Source: Shinisaurus crocodilurus
Taxonomy: Eukaryota > Chordata > Lepidosauria > Squamata > Shinisauridae
Reading direction: 5' to 3'
Length of the DNA: 64,000 bases
NCBI GenBank assembly: GCA_021292165.1
Contig: JAHFWL010000431.1
Span: 124,001 to 188,000 of the forward strand
The position numbers were made by a program, and so were the translations under genes. The notes beneath the pieces were generated by a model. That model had not been told where the DNA came from. It did no database searches and saw only the letters and a program-made list of their open reading frames with translations. Positions 23,801-35,448 of this stretch are shown piece by piece (within the stretch, counting starts at the first letter, position 1; each line of letters starts with the position of its first letter).

Positions 23801-25732
23801 ATCTGCAGGCCAGCGAGGGAAGAAACTGTTGGGGTGGGAGATCAGCAAGTAAAAAAGATGTCTCACTTTTCAACATGAGGCTTAAAAATGGTTCATCCAC
23901 ACACTCTAGCGATGTATTCAAGGGTGGGGGTGCTGCCCAGCCTTATTTCCGCCGCCGCTCCCACTTGCCTTGATTTTTGCCTTGATTTTTTCAAGCAGCC
24001 CGAAGAAAAAGGTAAGGCCTCGGCGGGGCCATGTAAAGCCTTGTTCTGCCCCGCCGAGGCTTTATAGTGCAACTCTAAAGTTACCGTACTCTTTATTCCC
24101 TCCTCTTCGTCCTTAGCTAACCAGTCAGAGTGCTGCAGGCAGATGGCAGCATTTACCTTTCACCCTTCCATTTCCTTTCCGAATCATAGGTGGTTTTTTT
24201 TGCTGAGGCTTCACAGATGCCAGCATAGGACTAAGATTATAGCATAATAGAAGGTGGGTGTGAATCACAGGGGCAAGCAGAAGGTAGATCTCTGGGAGAT
24301 TTGCAGTAGATCACAAAGACTTTCTGAGTCCCAATGGTTTAACCATAGCAACCACAAAAAGCCTCCCCCACCCCCCGTCTAAATTAGGCCACTGAAATCA
24401 AGAAAGCTTGGGGGGAAATAGTATATTTGTGTGTGAAAGGATGTGTGTTCTGCTGCTGAAAACAAACTCCTGGGCTGAGCACGTGCTCAGAGGCACCTTG
24501 TTCTGCAATTCTGTGTTGGTGGACCTTGGGGTTTTTGTGAAAAACAAAGTATATCCCTGCAAGCCTAATTAGTCTGCCCACTCACCCCCTGATCTAGGGC
24601 ATATCTTTACTTTCAACTTGTTTATTGGCAGTAAGCTTGCCACATTCCAGTGGATTCTGCACACTTTTATTAAATATCAAGACCTGCCATATATATTGGT
24701 CTTGCTTCCAGGGTTCTCTGTATTCCAAGAGATATACCTCTAGGTATTCTGAATTGCAAAGTTTCTAGTCCTCTTCGAAACACCCTGACATGGACTGAAA
24801 TGGAGGCTCTTGAAACCAAACCAAAACTAGATGCTATGGGGTTTCATATTTGGGAATAAATGGAACTATTCAAACCAATATATATTACATAAGCATCATA
24901 ATATTTTTCTTTTGTCAGCTTTGCTTAGGGGTTGTGAGAAAACATAGCATGGATCTATCAAACTGATGTCCCTTTGGGAATGATATAGCAGAACAGTATG
25001 GGGTCAGTAATTTGTGCTGACAGTTTTGAAGGACGGATATTAATCAGAGCAAAGAACACACCTGTTTTTAAGCAGTGATGTTCAGGTAATAATTTCTGTC
25101 TCATTCAGCAGCAAATATGATTGCGAACAGACTGATTAAAACTAGTCATATAATTCTTTAGTCTTTTCTTTCCATTTAGTAATGTACAAGTTTTTCTTAC
25201 ATGTTAAGGTAAGCAGGTGCAACTTGCAGAGCCTTGAATATTCCTTCAGGTTTTGTCTATAGCAGTGAACATTGCGTTGTAAGATGGAGAAACGCGTGCT
25301 CACTATACCAGCTTGTAGAACACAAGAATTTGGATGGGTCCTCATTAATTGTAACAAAAGCATTGTGGTAATCCTCTGGTGTTTATCTGCCCACCCCTTT
25401 CCTCTGTTACCCAAAGAGTACGTACTTCTTATTTATTCTGTTTTTCTTCATGTCCGGCATCTTCGGTTTTCCTTTTCTAAATCAGTGAATTGGTGGGGAA
25501 ACAAGCCGAAGCAGTGACATTCGGGGCACACGATATGCTAGGGATCCAGAATTCAGTATCCAAAATCAATATTTTAAAAATGTTTAATTTGAGTTATATG
25601 ACTGCAGCATTCTCAGCACAAACTAGAAGGCAGGAAAGGAAAGAATCTGGGTAGAGTATTAGGAAGCTCCCCATTGTCTGGCACAATTGCATTGTGCTAC
25701 AGCTGGTCTTATAGGGCAAGGTTGGGAAGAAG

Positions 25733-25834
25733 GTAGATCTCCAGATGTTTTGGACTTCAACTCCCAGAAGCCCCTGCCAGCATGGCCAGTAGTCAGGTAT
25801 GTTGGGAGTTGAAGTCTTAAACATCTGGAGCTCT
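25733..25834. mobile_element. Hairpin MITE with CCAGATGTTT arms
   Basis: CTCCAGATGTTTTGGACTTC and AACTCCCAGAAG on the left are complementary to TTGGGAGTTGAAGTC and TTAAACATCTGGAG on the right. Layout is shared with the element at 46738-46863. Confidence 0.7.
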
Positions 25835-27009
25835 ATTTTCTGCTCTCGCCTGAAGTGGGGTGCAACCTTACCCTATAACTTTTGTTTCCTGTGACCCATG
25901 TTTCCTATTCACATGTTGGAAAACTTTTGTTAATGTAATGTAACAGGATGAATTAGTTGCAGTTATCTGCTTTATGGTGTATCCCTCAGTGCTGAACAAG
26001 TTACGCAGTTTCACCTTTAACACTTCCACAAAATAGTCAACTTTGCCTGATTTTAGTGCTGCAGAGTGTACCTGTGTACACACGTCTAACTTACACTCAT
26101 GTTCTAATGGCTACTGGACACCTGTCCTATTTAGTATTGTGACAACCACTATGGGAGTTAGTGGGAGATGCTGAGGCTCTGCATACTGGGTGTTTGTTCC
26201 ACCCACCATGCTAATTTCTGAAGTGCCAGCAGCACTGCTGCTAATAACTTCTAAAAAGCAAGCTATAAAAGGCATCAGGTGCTTCATGCCTCAATTCACA
26301 TATTAATGCAGTGTGATTCCAGCTGCCCATGAAAATGTTCGACAGATTAATGGCCTCATTATTAAGCAGCAAGTGTGTGATCTACCAGTATTAAACACAA
26401 GGCTACCCGGGTACATAGACAGAGAAGCTGAATCTCTTAAGTTGGAAAAAGTAGGTAGAGCAATTTGTCCTTTTTTCTCCTCCCTCTTTTCAGACAGGGA
26501 AATCAATTACAAAATAATCTGTGTGCTTTTTGGGGGGGCTGTCTTTGCATTTGCAGGCTTTACTGTGTGGGAAGGCTTGTCATTTTCAGTAGTAAGTATT
26601 TATTTATTCATTATATTGTCCTGGTCTGCATGTCACAACAACCCAGCTTTCTTTTTCCCCCTTCTTTTTTTAAAGAACACCTCTTTTGCTGTGAATTGAG
26701 TGAGAGTGGGCGTGCTGGCTCTTGACTGCCCAATCACTCCTGTTGCAAGTGGGAGGGGCTAAACTACTTAGGGACACTCTGTCCCTGGGTTGTTTTGTGT
26801 TGTGTGCGAACTGGGAACTCGGGTTGTTGGGGGAGAGAAAACCCAGGGTTGGAACTTGGAATCAGTCAGTAGAACTGGGCCTATCAGCAGAAAGCGTTAT
26901 GGTTTTCCTGCCATTTAACCCCCCCCCCCCAACCCTTTTTGGTCTTACTTTTTCTGTCTTTGCCTAAACCCCATTAAATTTGTTTTCACACACAGCAGTG
27001 CTCAATGTT

Positions 27010-27580
27010 AGTAGGAACATAGGAAGCTGCTTTATAATGGGGCTGATTCGCACAACATGAGGGTGTTTAACAAGCCACAGTGGCTTGTTAACCACCCTGT
27101 GAGTGCCGGCCCAATTTACATAATTACCCTTGCCAGGGGCGGCTTGTATTGTTCAAACCTGGCGAGGGTGGCTTCTTGGGGTGGTTAACAAGCCACCCAG
27201 AACGCATGGACTGCTTAGTAGGGTTGTAGGGTAGTTTCTTAACCACCCCAACAACCCACCCTCGCCAGGTTCAGATGACACAAGAAGCCGCAGCAGCATG
27301 CTTGAATCTGCAATTGTGGTGCCCACAGGTGCCACAACCCACCATTAAATAAGCCCCGGTGGGCTGTGATGATTATGCGAAGCAGGTCACTGAATCAGAC
27401 CATTGGTCCATCTAGCCCGGTATTGTCAACACTGACTGGCAGCGACTCTCCAGGGTTTCAGACAGTAATTTTTCCAGCCCTACCTGGAGATGCTGGGGAT
27501 TGAACTTGGGACCTTCTACATGCAAAGCATGTGCTGTGCTCTACCACTGAGCCACAGCCCTTCCGCATGGGCTGAACTCT
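27010..27580 (-). repeat. tRNA-derived SINE split by a MITE-like insert
   Basis: On the minus strand the right end reads GGCTGTGGCTCAGTGGTAGA (A box) and AAGTTCAATCCCCAGC (B box), then CTGGAGAGTCGCTGCCAGTC and GACCAATGGTCTGATTCAGT. The tail (CAGCTTCCTATGTTCC) is at 27010-27032. The middle, about 27040-27388, is a different repeat with ends GCTGATTCGCACAAC and GATTATGCGAAGC and multiple ACCACCC/GGGTGGTT motifs, so an insertion inside the SINE is likely. Confidence 0.7.
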
Positions 27581-27736
27581 TACCTCCTTTTTTCCAGGCA
27601 CCAAAAGTCTTTGATTTATGAGAGCACCAGTTTAAGAAGATAAATATATTGTTACTTGCTGTGCAAGTCCTGATGGTGAAGTCCCACTGAACTAAATTGG
27701 ATAATGTGAATTATTTCAATTGAGTGTATTTGTTTA

Positions 27737-27968
27737 GGGTGCAGTCCTGCAAAGTTATGCATACACATAGGAGAGAAATGTGTGCACATTCAGAGGTGTA
27801 TTTGAAACTTAAGTTGTAGCTGCTCATACAGTTGAACAGGCAAGCCACTGTACTTGCGTGTGGATTTCAGCTGTGCATTGTATACATCAGGAACTTCAAG
27901 GTCCCCTCTTGCTGCACATAATGGTTTTGCCCCACTGGAATGCACAGGTGTGTAGGATTGCAGTCCTA
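27737..27968. repeat. Possible MITE with GGTGCAGTCCTGC ends
   Basis: The left end GGGTGCAGTCCTGCAAAG and right end GTGTAGGATTGCAGTCCT look like diverged forms of the GCAATCCTATG terminal repeat. Confidence 0.35.
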
Positions 27969-28038
27969 AAACGTATTCAGCATTTTACATCCCAGTTAAT
28001 AATATCACAGCATAACATTTCTTTCCATGTAAACTGGA

Positions 28039-28070
28039 AAACACACACACACACACACACGTGCACACAC
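28039..28070. repeat. (CA)n microsatellite
   Basis: Uninterrupted AC dinucleotides followed by GTGCACACAC. Confidence 0.9.
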
Positions 28071-28139
28071 CCCATTGAGCTAAATTAGGTTCCAGATGAA
28101 AATGGAATAAACATTTTTTGCCTCTGTTTGCAAAAGGAT

Positions 28140-29184
28140 GTTGAATTCAAGGTTATACATGGTTTAGGGAAAGGAGGTTGCTATAAAATGGGTCGATATC
28201 TGGGGTAGCAGACTACTTAATACAGCTGTGCAAATAAATTCACAATATGTAAGAGGTCACAAAAATGTTTTTATCTGCATGCCTGCCCATCCACACATAA
28301 CCTATGTTAATTAATTGTAGTGCATTGACAGCCTCAAAGGAAAAAAGAAAAAGACAACAAACTCTTTAATTTACAGAAGCTTCCCTGTTACCTCCTCTGG
28401 AAGCAGTTCTTACTACAAGCACTTAAGTGAGTGGTCATGTACTAGCCAGAATTAACTAGGGCTTGAATATTTTCTGGAGCCCCAAAATTCACTTGCCATG
28501 GCAAGTGCCCCACCTGTCACTGGTGAGTGCGATGAGCACCTGGCCTTCTCCTGAGCTTGGGACCAGAGAGGAGAGAGTAAGTTTGTCCCTACAGTCCCAC
28601 TGTGCCTTGGAAGTGTTCTGAGTGCTTCCAAAGCTCAGGGTGACATGGATTGAACCCCCACTCTCTTCCTGAGCTTGGTGCAGGTGAGCAAGGCCAGGAG
28701 TCATACCGGGTGATGCCACTCTGCTTTGGAGGTGCATTGAATGCTGTCAGAAAATACCCTGTTCTCCCTTCAATTTGCGGGAGGGACAGGGTTATGGTGT
28801 CCACAAATTTTGGCTGGCTAGTAAGGCTAGCCAAACGGTATGGACCCCTCAGTATTTTTTCATCTCCACTGTTGAAATGGTACATGGTCCTTATGGAGAA
28901 GAGTGCAGCCTAAGTTAAAACTGAGACCATACCACTGAGACTTTGGCTCTAGTTCCACCTGCAGTACTGTATAATGTAACTTTTAATTTTGGTCAAGTCT
29001 TTGTCTACAGCCTGAATTACTACATTCTCCACATACATGTATAGAGCTGTTGTTGTATGTCCCATTTCCAAAAGGAGTGTGAGGCTACCCTCCACCCACA
29101 GACATATTCAAATATTGCTATAAATAAGGTAGGTTGTGTTTATTTACAGAAACACTGATTTCACATAGTTAATCAGACCTATGC
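28140..29184. other. Intron/5' flank of ZBED1 coding exon; nothing recognised
   Basis: No exon-like frame or known repeat was seen. Confidence 0.45.
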
Positions 29185-29220
29185 TTTCTCATTTTATGTT
29201 TATCTGCTGCCTTTATCAGG
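29185..29220 (+). other. Splice acceptor of the ZBED1 coding exon
   Basis: A pyrimidine-rich tract (TTTATCTGCTGCCTTTATCAG) ends in AG at 29218-29219, ten bases before the first in-frame ATG. This fits the two-exon layout known for ZBED1, with a non-coding first exon at the promoter and one coding exon. Confidence 0.7.
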
Positions 29221-29271
29221 TGCTCATTAATGAGTGAAGAATCATATGGTTGGGACAGTGGCCAAGAAGCA

Positions 29272-31359
29272 ATGGAGAATAAAAGTTTGGAAACTTCCCC
29301 ATCAGACCTAAAGTTAGTGGCCCACCCAAGAGCAAAGAGTAAAGTATGGAAGTACTTTGGCTTTGATACCAATGCAGAAGGATGTATATTACAATGGAAG
29401 AAAATCTACTGTCGCATTTGCATGGCACAGATTGCCTATTCGGGAAACACGTCCAATCTCTCTTACCACCTCGAAAAGAATCATCCAGATGAGTTCTGTG
29501 AATTTGTGAAAAGTAACACTGAGCAAATGAGGGAGGCTTTTGCAACTGCATTTTCAAAACTGAAGCCAGAATCATCTCAGCAGGTTGTTCAGGACACCTT
29601 AATTATGAAGGCAAGTCACAGTTATGAGAATAAAAAGCATCAGGAGCTGACATCAGCCGTGATTAGCTTAATATGCGAGGGCTTATATCCTCCTTCTATT
29701 GTAGATGAGCCCACCTTCAAGAATCTATTAAGAACAGCTGACCCAAGATATGAACTTCCTTGCAGAAAGTATTTCTGCACGAAAGCAATTCCTGAAAAAT
29801 ACATTGCTGTTAGGGATGTTGTGTTAAAAGAACTAACTGATATCCCGTGGTGTGGCATATCCACTGATATGTGGAAAAGTGAAAACCAGAATAGATCCTA
29901 TGTAACGCTGTCAGTTCATTTCCTCAGTAATGGCTCTTCCAGCTGCCTGGCTGTTAGTTCCCGGTGTTTAAAAACATTTGAAGTGCCAGAGGAAAATACT
30001 GCAGAGACTATTACGCGAGTCCTTTACGAGATATTCATTGAATGGGGAACCAATACAAAAGTTTTTGGTGCTACAACAGATTATGGGAAAGACATAGTGA
30101 AAGCTTGTTCTCTTTTGGACATTCCAGTACAGATGCCTTGCTTGGGACAAACTTTTAATGTGGGTATACAGCAAGCTTTTCAGCTGCCTAAGCTGTGTGG
30201 TGTCCTGTCCAGGTGTCGGAAACTGGTGGAATACTTTCAGCAGTCTGCAGTAGCCATGTACATGTTGAGTGAGAAGCAGAAGCAGCAGAATACTTTGCAT
30301 TGCATGCTAGTGAGTGATCGGGTTTCCTGGTGGGGAAGTACACTTGCCATGTTGCAACGTCTTAAAGAGCAGCAGTTTGTAATTGCTGCAGTTCTTGTGG
30401 AGGACAGCAATAATCACCATCTGATGTTGGAAGCCAGTGAATGGAATACAATTGAAGGCCTGGTGGACTTGCTCCAGCCATTCAAGCAGGTTGCTGAGAT
30501 GATGTCTGCTTCCAAGTACCCGACAATAAGTATGGTGAAACCCCTCCTTCACATGCTGCTGAATACAACATTAAATATCAAAGAAAATGACTTGAAAGAA
30601 ATCAGTATGGCAAAGGAAGTGATAGCCAAAGAATTATCTACAACATACCAGCATACACCTGAGATAGACATGTTTCTCAACGTTGCAACTTTCTTGGACC
30701 CAAGATACAAGAAACTACCCTTTCTCTCAACATTTGAGAGACAGCAGGTTGAAAACAGAGTGGTAGAAGAAGCAAAAAGTCTCCTAGAGAAGATAAAAGA
30801 GAACACACTGAGGCCTGAAGAACAGTTTTTTGCAGTGTCCGAAGAGCCACCAGTGAAAAAAATGTCAGTTACCTCCACACCGCCTCCTACCAGTGCCATC
30901 AATAATATGCTTGCAGAAATATTTTGCCAGACAGGGGGTGTTGAAGACCAAGAGGAGTGGCATGCTCAGATTATTGAGGAATTGAGTAATTTCAAGTCAC
31001 AAAAAGTCCTTGGGCTAAATGAAGATCCACTCAAGTGGTGGTCTGACAGGCTAGCTTTATTTCCTGTTTTACCAAAGGTACTTCAGAAATACTGGTGCAT
31101 TGTGGCCACAAGGGTCTTTCCTGAACGTCTCTTTGGTTCTTCTGCTAACATTATTAGTGCCAAGAGAAATCGGTTAGCCCCAGCTCATGTAGATGAACAG
31201 ATCTTTTTGTACGAGAACACTCGCAATGGGTCAGAAGCTGAGCCTGAAGAAGAGGATGAAGGGGAATGGGGCTTAGAACAGGAGCACGTTATTAATTTAA
31301 GTGACACAGCAAATGTAAATAGCAGTTTCTTCAATATGCGAGACAGTGGCTTCATATAG
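29272..31359 (+). CDS. ZBED1: ZBED1 (DREF-like BED zinc-finger protein, domesticated hAT transposase)
   Basis: ZBED1 is a nuclear DNA-binding protein derived from a hAT transposase. In mammals it binds TGTCGYGAYA-type sites at proliferation, histone and ribosomal-protein genes. The frame encodes 695 aa from the ATG at 29272 (human about 694). The BED finger spans roughly residues 15-75, with C47, C50, H66 and H71 (CRIC ... HLEKNH). An RNase H-like transposase-derived core follows. The hAT C-terminal dimerisation region lies at about 575-650 ([37 protein letters not shown]), then an acidic stretch at about 655-666. The whole protein is in one exon with no stop or frameshift, so purifying selection is likely. 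An in-frame ATG at 29230 would add 14 residues. 29272 is preferred because it has the better Kozak context (G at -3 and +4) and matches the human start MENKSLE. The gene lies in DHRSX intron 1, same strand. Confidence 0.95.
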   Translation: MENKSLETSPSDLKLVAHPRAKSKVWKYFGFDTNAEGCILQWKKIYCRICMAQIAYSGNTSNLSYHLEKNHPDEFCEFVKSNTEQMREAFATAFSKLKPESSQQVVQDTLIMKASHSYENKKHQELTSAVISLICEGLYPPSIVDEPTFKNLLRTADPRYELPCRKYFCTKAIPEKYIAVRDVVLKELTDIPWCGISTDMWKSENQNRSYVTLSVHFLSNGSSSCLAVSSRCLKTFEVPEENTAETITRVLYEIFIEWGTNTKVFGATTDYGKDIVKACSLLDIPVQMPCLGQTFNVGIQQAFQLPKLCGVLSRCRKLVEYFQQSAVAMYMLSEKQKQQNTLHCMLVSDRVSWWGSTLAMLQRLKEQQFVIAAVLVEDSNNHHLMLEASEWNTIEGLVDLLQPFKQVAEMMSASKYPTISMVKPLLHMLLNTTLNIKENDLKEISMAKEVIAKELSTTYQHTPEIDMFLNVATFLDPRYKKLPFLSTFERQQVENRVVEEAKSLLEKIKENTLRPEEQFFAVSEEPPVKKMSVTSTPPPTSAINNMLAEIFCQTGGVEDQEEWHAQIIEELSNFKSQKVLGLNEDPLKWWSDRLALFPVLPKVLQKYWCIVATRVFPERLFGSSANIISAKRNRLAPAHVDEQIFLYENTRNGSEAEPEEEDEGEWGLEQEHVINLSDTANVNSSFFNMRDSGFI

Positions 31360-33190
31360 AACAAACACACTGGTATATTTTCAGAGAAAGGGTGTTTGTC
31401 TTAAATTACCAAAAAAATAATTGGTCATGATAAGAATGCTGCAAATACTGAACAGTTGTAACATAGCCTTGTTTTATGTGTATGTATAGTGTGTATGTGT
31501 GTGTGTGTGGCTGCTGTCTTAGATCATGAGTGTGACTTGTGACTAAAGTGCTGAAATTGGCATGTGAGGTTAATGAATTCAAGTACAGATTTTACATGTA
31601 AGTAAAAGTAACTTCTCAGCAGCTGCTCAGCTCTTCATCTGTGATAGAGAGTCCCTGAATCAAACCCCTGAATGGGCAAGCTTAGCAGATGGCTTAAATC
31701 ACTTGAAAAGCCTATTTGGTGTATGGTTTTGTTATTTTAAAAGCGTTGGTTTCAATTTTTTCATGTATTTAAATATTTAAAGCTTTTTAAAGGTCAGATA
31801 ATCATCAGAGATTAATTATATAAAGGACCTAATTTTAATGGGCTGCTTCACATGTTACTTCTGTGTTGATAGCAGCGTGTGCCTATAATATGTCAGTAGC
31901 AGTGTTGGCATCTTTTATTTCTATTTTGTCCTGATGGATATACTAGAGTCCTAATGCATGTACCTGAGCATGGTTTCCCCACATGACCTTGACAAAGAAG
32001 ATAACATAAAGGGACTCTTAAGATTTACTGTACCAGCAAATAAATACCTAAGTTGAGTTGGGTTAGTGGTAGCAGTGCCACAGTATAACATTACAAATCA
32101 TGAATTTGTGCATGTGTTACAGAGATGTTACTCAGCCATTGCAAGTAGATACTCCGGTATCGACTGCAGTGCAAATATTTAGGATTGAGGGAAGATTTGA
32201 TTCATTACCTTACTTTTGTTCAAGTAAGAGTGAATTAGCATACTGTGTTGCCAAACTTAGTATTGGTTACAATTCAATACAGAACTCAACATACTTTGCC
32301 TCAGTGATTTCAGTGGGCTTAAGAATGCTTACTTCTTTACTGGATTGTGACCATTGCATAATATTTTACCCCTTAATAGGCAACAGAGACTCTATACTTC
32401 ATGACATTGTAGACTTCTATCTTGGACTTTTTACCAAGAGCTTCATTCTGGAGGTGAAGAAAGTTTTAATTCTGTTAAATTATTCGAATGCAGGCTGGGA
32501 AGAGTGTTAACCCACCCGCCAGTCCACGTTAGAACTTGCAAACATTCTCTTCTGTAATTCTTCGAACTGAAATTCTGGAAGGATTTTTAAAATATTTTGG
32601 AGCTTTATGTTCAACTGTAACAGTCGTTCCCTTCATGTCTATGTACTGGCCTGAGTCAGACGTGTTTTAGCCTTATCAGAATGACCCACTGTAAGACTTG
32701 GGCTCATGCACTCCCTCTCCCCTCCCCCCCCGGGCAGGAAAAGATGGAAAACTTTCCACTTTCAGTTTTGAATAAACTAGTTTCCCATTATGTCTGAACT
32801 GAGGAAATGGTGGTTTATTCTAGCTGTGGCTAGTTAAAACAAACCACGTGGTTTCAGATTCTGTTTTTGTTTCCTAACTGTGGAGTTAGAGTGAACCATG
32901 GTTTTGTCATGCCCCCACTGGAGGAATCCTCCTCAGAGGAGACCTGGAGGTCTCAGATCAAGAGCACCCCAGATCAGCCAATGGGGCCCTCGGGGGAGAT
33001 GGCTGCAGGTCCAGGCCTGCACGGGGCAGGGGACTCGAGGCAGAGGCTGAGCAGTCCCCCTGGCCCCCAGGAGCGTTATCACCTCAAGAGGCAGGCCAAT
33101 ACATTGCCCTTTAGAAGGAGTGCTTAATTTCGAAAGAGGACTCCTCAAGAGGAAATGACTCCTCATGAGTAGGACTCTTGCCAGAGGACT
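31360..33190. other. ZBED1 3' UTR and following intron
   Basis: No coding exon was recognised. A GT run occurs at about 31490-31508. Possible polyadenylation signals occur at 32037 and 32771. A GC-richer block (32930-33080) has frames on both strands but no known domain. Confidence 0.5.
32771..32776 (+). other. Candidate polyadenylation signal for ZBED1
   Basis: AATAAA about 1.4 kb after the stop codon. It was chosen only by motif and distance, and the true 3' end may differ. Confidence 0.3.
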
Positions 33191-33201
33191 ATAATGAAGT
33201 A

Positions 33202-33451
33202 CAGTAATACCTTGGATTGCAAGTAACTTGGTCTGAGAGCGTTTTGCAAGACAAGCAAATTTTAAAATATTTATTTAATTTTTTTTTACTTGATATACAA
33301 GCGACGTCTCGCAATACAAGTACTGTAGTACGGCTTAAATGAAAAATCTCTGTACAAATTTTTTTGGGGGGCTTTCGTTTTGATATAAGAGTGTTTTGGA
33401 TTACAAGCACGTTTCCGGAACGAATTATGCTCTCAATCCAAGGCATGACTG
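33202..33451. mobile_element. Tigger/pogo-like MITE, copy 3
   Basis: CAGTAATACCTTGGATTGC to CCAAGGCATGACTG, flanked by TA. It is about 250 bp and nearly the same as the copies at 15402 and 35449. Confidence 0.85.
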
Positions 33452-33524
33452 TACAGTTGAGCCCTGGGTGGTGCTCATAAGGCTCTGGCCCTATAAGCCT
33501 TCTGACACTCGGTGCAAAACACAA

Positions 33525-33622
33525 TTAAGCAGTCAGATACAATACACAGTCCAGAAGCAGAGTCAAGCTTGGACTCCTGCTTGACTCTGCTTCTGAACTG
33601 TGTATTGCATCTGACTGCTTAA
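33525..33622. repeat. 44-bp near-perfect inverted repeat
   Basis: Arms 33525-33568 and 33579-33622 are complementary over 44 bp with two mismatches (including TTAAGCAGTCAGAT at the outer edge and AAGCAGAGTCAAGC at the inner edge). The loop is the 10 bases TTGGACTCCT. No terminal-repeat family was recognised. Confidence 0.9.
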
Positions 33623-33779
33623 CTGTACTTTGACCTTTGCTTGTAACTTGACCACTCCTGCCTTAGCCTGCTCTTCTAGTGGATTGAAACCTTTGTGCTT
33701 GACCATTTGCCTGTTCTGTTGCCTTGCCTTTTGGATTGCCCCATAATTTGCTCTAACACTTGAGTCTGATTCAGCCAAA

Positions 33780-34842
33780 GCAGGACAGGTTTTCTGAGTT
33801 CAGGTGTAATGGGACACTGTGGTTTATTCAAAGCAGAGAGTGGAAGCTTTCAATCTACTCCCCTCTTCTGTGAAGGAGAAGAGGGATGGAGGAGTGCAGC
33901 AGATCGAGGCTTAGTATGGCTCATTTTCATAAACATAGTTTAATGTTATGTCTATGGTTGCTTGTTCTTTTTCACTATTAATGAGGTAAAAGTTGCCTTG
34001 CATGTCTTACAAAATGTTTCATTAAAAATCAATTTAATATCCTATGGTTTATTTGGAGGAAGCGGGTATGTCTGAAATGCAGATGGATGCTTCATAATCT
34101 TCATTTTGTATGTTTTTAATTGCTTTTAGTTGTATTTTATTGTACACCAAGTTGGAAATGGTCTGGATATATTCAGTCACATTCAGGAAATAATCAGTCA
34201 TTCTTGTTGAATAGAACACAGATTTTATGTGCTGATTTCATGTGACAGTGACATTATCTACAGGCAGTTCTTTTGTGGCATGCACTGTTTATTGTATGGT
34301 GTAAATCCATTCATGATACTTGGTTCCATACATATCTGTTCCATGCTTAATTAACTCCTTCTTGAGAAACTGTTACACAAATTGGTACTAGTTCTTATGC
34401 TATACTGTATGGGTAAGAAGGGATCTATAGGCATCTGTGCCAGTTCAGTATCATAAAAGTTGTTGGGACTCCAGCACAGGAAATAAATTCTGTTCACGTG
34501 AGTTCATAGAATTGGACAGTTCAGTCATTTGTAGAGGAAGTCTTTTAAGATACCTTTAGAACTTTTGCTTATTTTCAAGATGTAATATACAGTGTTCCTC
34601 TGCTAGACATTCAGGCCGTGGTCTCATGAACATTTGCTTCAGTTGAACACATGAATAACATACTTTACCACCAGTTCAGGTTTTATTAAGAGGAGACATA
34701 TGTTCCTATTTTTAAATGGTTCCGATGAACCATTGATTCTTAAGGATCAGTGACCAATGCAGGATGCATGCTAGTGTTTCCCGGGGGCTCTCTTTTTGCC
34801 AGAAGAAGATAGCTACTTTATGTAGAAAGGAGGGTGGAAGAG

Positions 34843-34880
<38 letters not shown>

Positions 34881-35440
34881 CACACACACACACACACTAT
34901 TTATTTATACACACGCACAAACATGCACATATATATATATCGGGTTACCTCACTGACTGAATCTTTGTACATGAAGTGACTGTGATCAATACAGAAATAA
35001 GAAATAAGGCACTTCCTCTTAAACCACTCTATCAAAGCACCTTCTATTTGTCTTTGCTCATGTGGACACAGAAACAGTATAAACTTTCTTATGTAACAAC
35101 CATATACAGCTCAGATCAGTAGAACTTTCTGGCACTCTGCTTAATATGCTGTCATAGTGTAGACATTTTGAAATATACCTACCTCAGTGAAGCCCATTAT
35201 GGAGCAGAGTTTTGGCCCTCCAAAAGTTGTATTTCCAAAGTTGTAAATTGCCAGCTGATTTGTTTCTGCTTCTAGAGCTAGTTCTGGCTTGTCTTCCTTG
35301 CTTTTTCTTCTCCTCTCCTTTTCAGCTGTGTCTCAACTCAACTACTCTCTTTTCAAAGTTCCTTTGTCTTTCTGTGCTCCATTTTTTTTTCAGGCAAGGG
35401 TTCCATTTCACTTCCCAGAATGGACTTCAACAGTGGCATT
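33780..35440. other. DHRSX intron 1: nothing coding seen
   Basis: AT-rich intron. It contains a compound microsatellite, (TA)n then (CA)n at 34849-34898, and a TA run at 34930-34940. Confidence 0.5.
34849..34898. repeat. Compound (TA)n(CA)n microsatellite
   Basis: A tract of TA dinucleotides passing into CA dinucleotides. Confidence 0.9.
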
Positions 35441-35448
35441 TCACCCTA

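Larger units (their letters stand above)
20130..25700. other. DHRSX intron 1, 5' part: no further exon seen
   Basis: Mostly unique-looking intron. Recognised pieces are an ACTTACTCC repeat (20572-20660), a 5S-SINE (20689-20818) and a LINE/SINE-type tail at 22970-23100 (GATTGTAAGCCTGCAGGCAG ... AATAAATAAATT). A short GC-rich hairpin lies at 24014-24062 (GCCTCGGCGGGG and its complement). No SDR-like coding was found. Confidence 0.55.

Noticed and set aside
27500..27580. A functional tRNA gene
   Set aside because: A- and B-box-like sequences belong to a SINE head. No complete cloverleaf was found.
29640..30902. Minus-strand frames of 74-117 aa
   Set aside because: Antisense shadows of ZBED1.
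32100..32510. 136-aa open frame after ZBED1
   Set aside because: AT-rich probable 3' UTR. No recognisable domain or exon signals, and the length is within chance.
33563..33778. Minus-strand 71-aa frame next to the hairpin
   Set aside because: It runs through the inverted repeat and shows no known domain.
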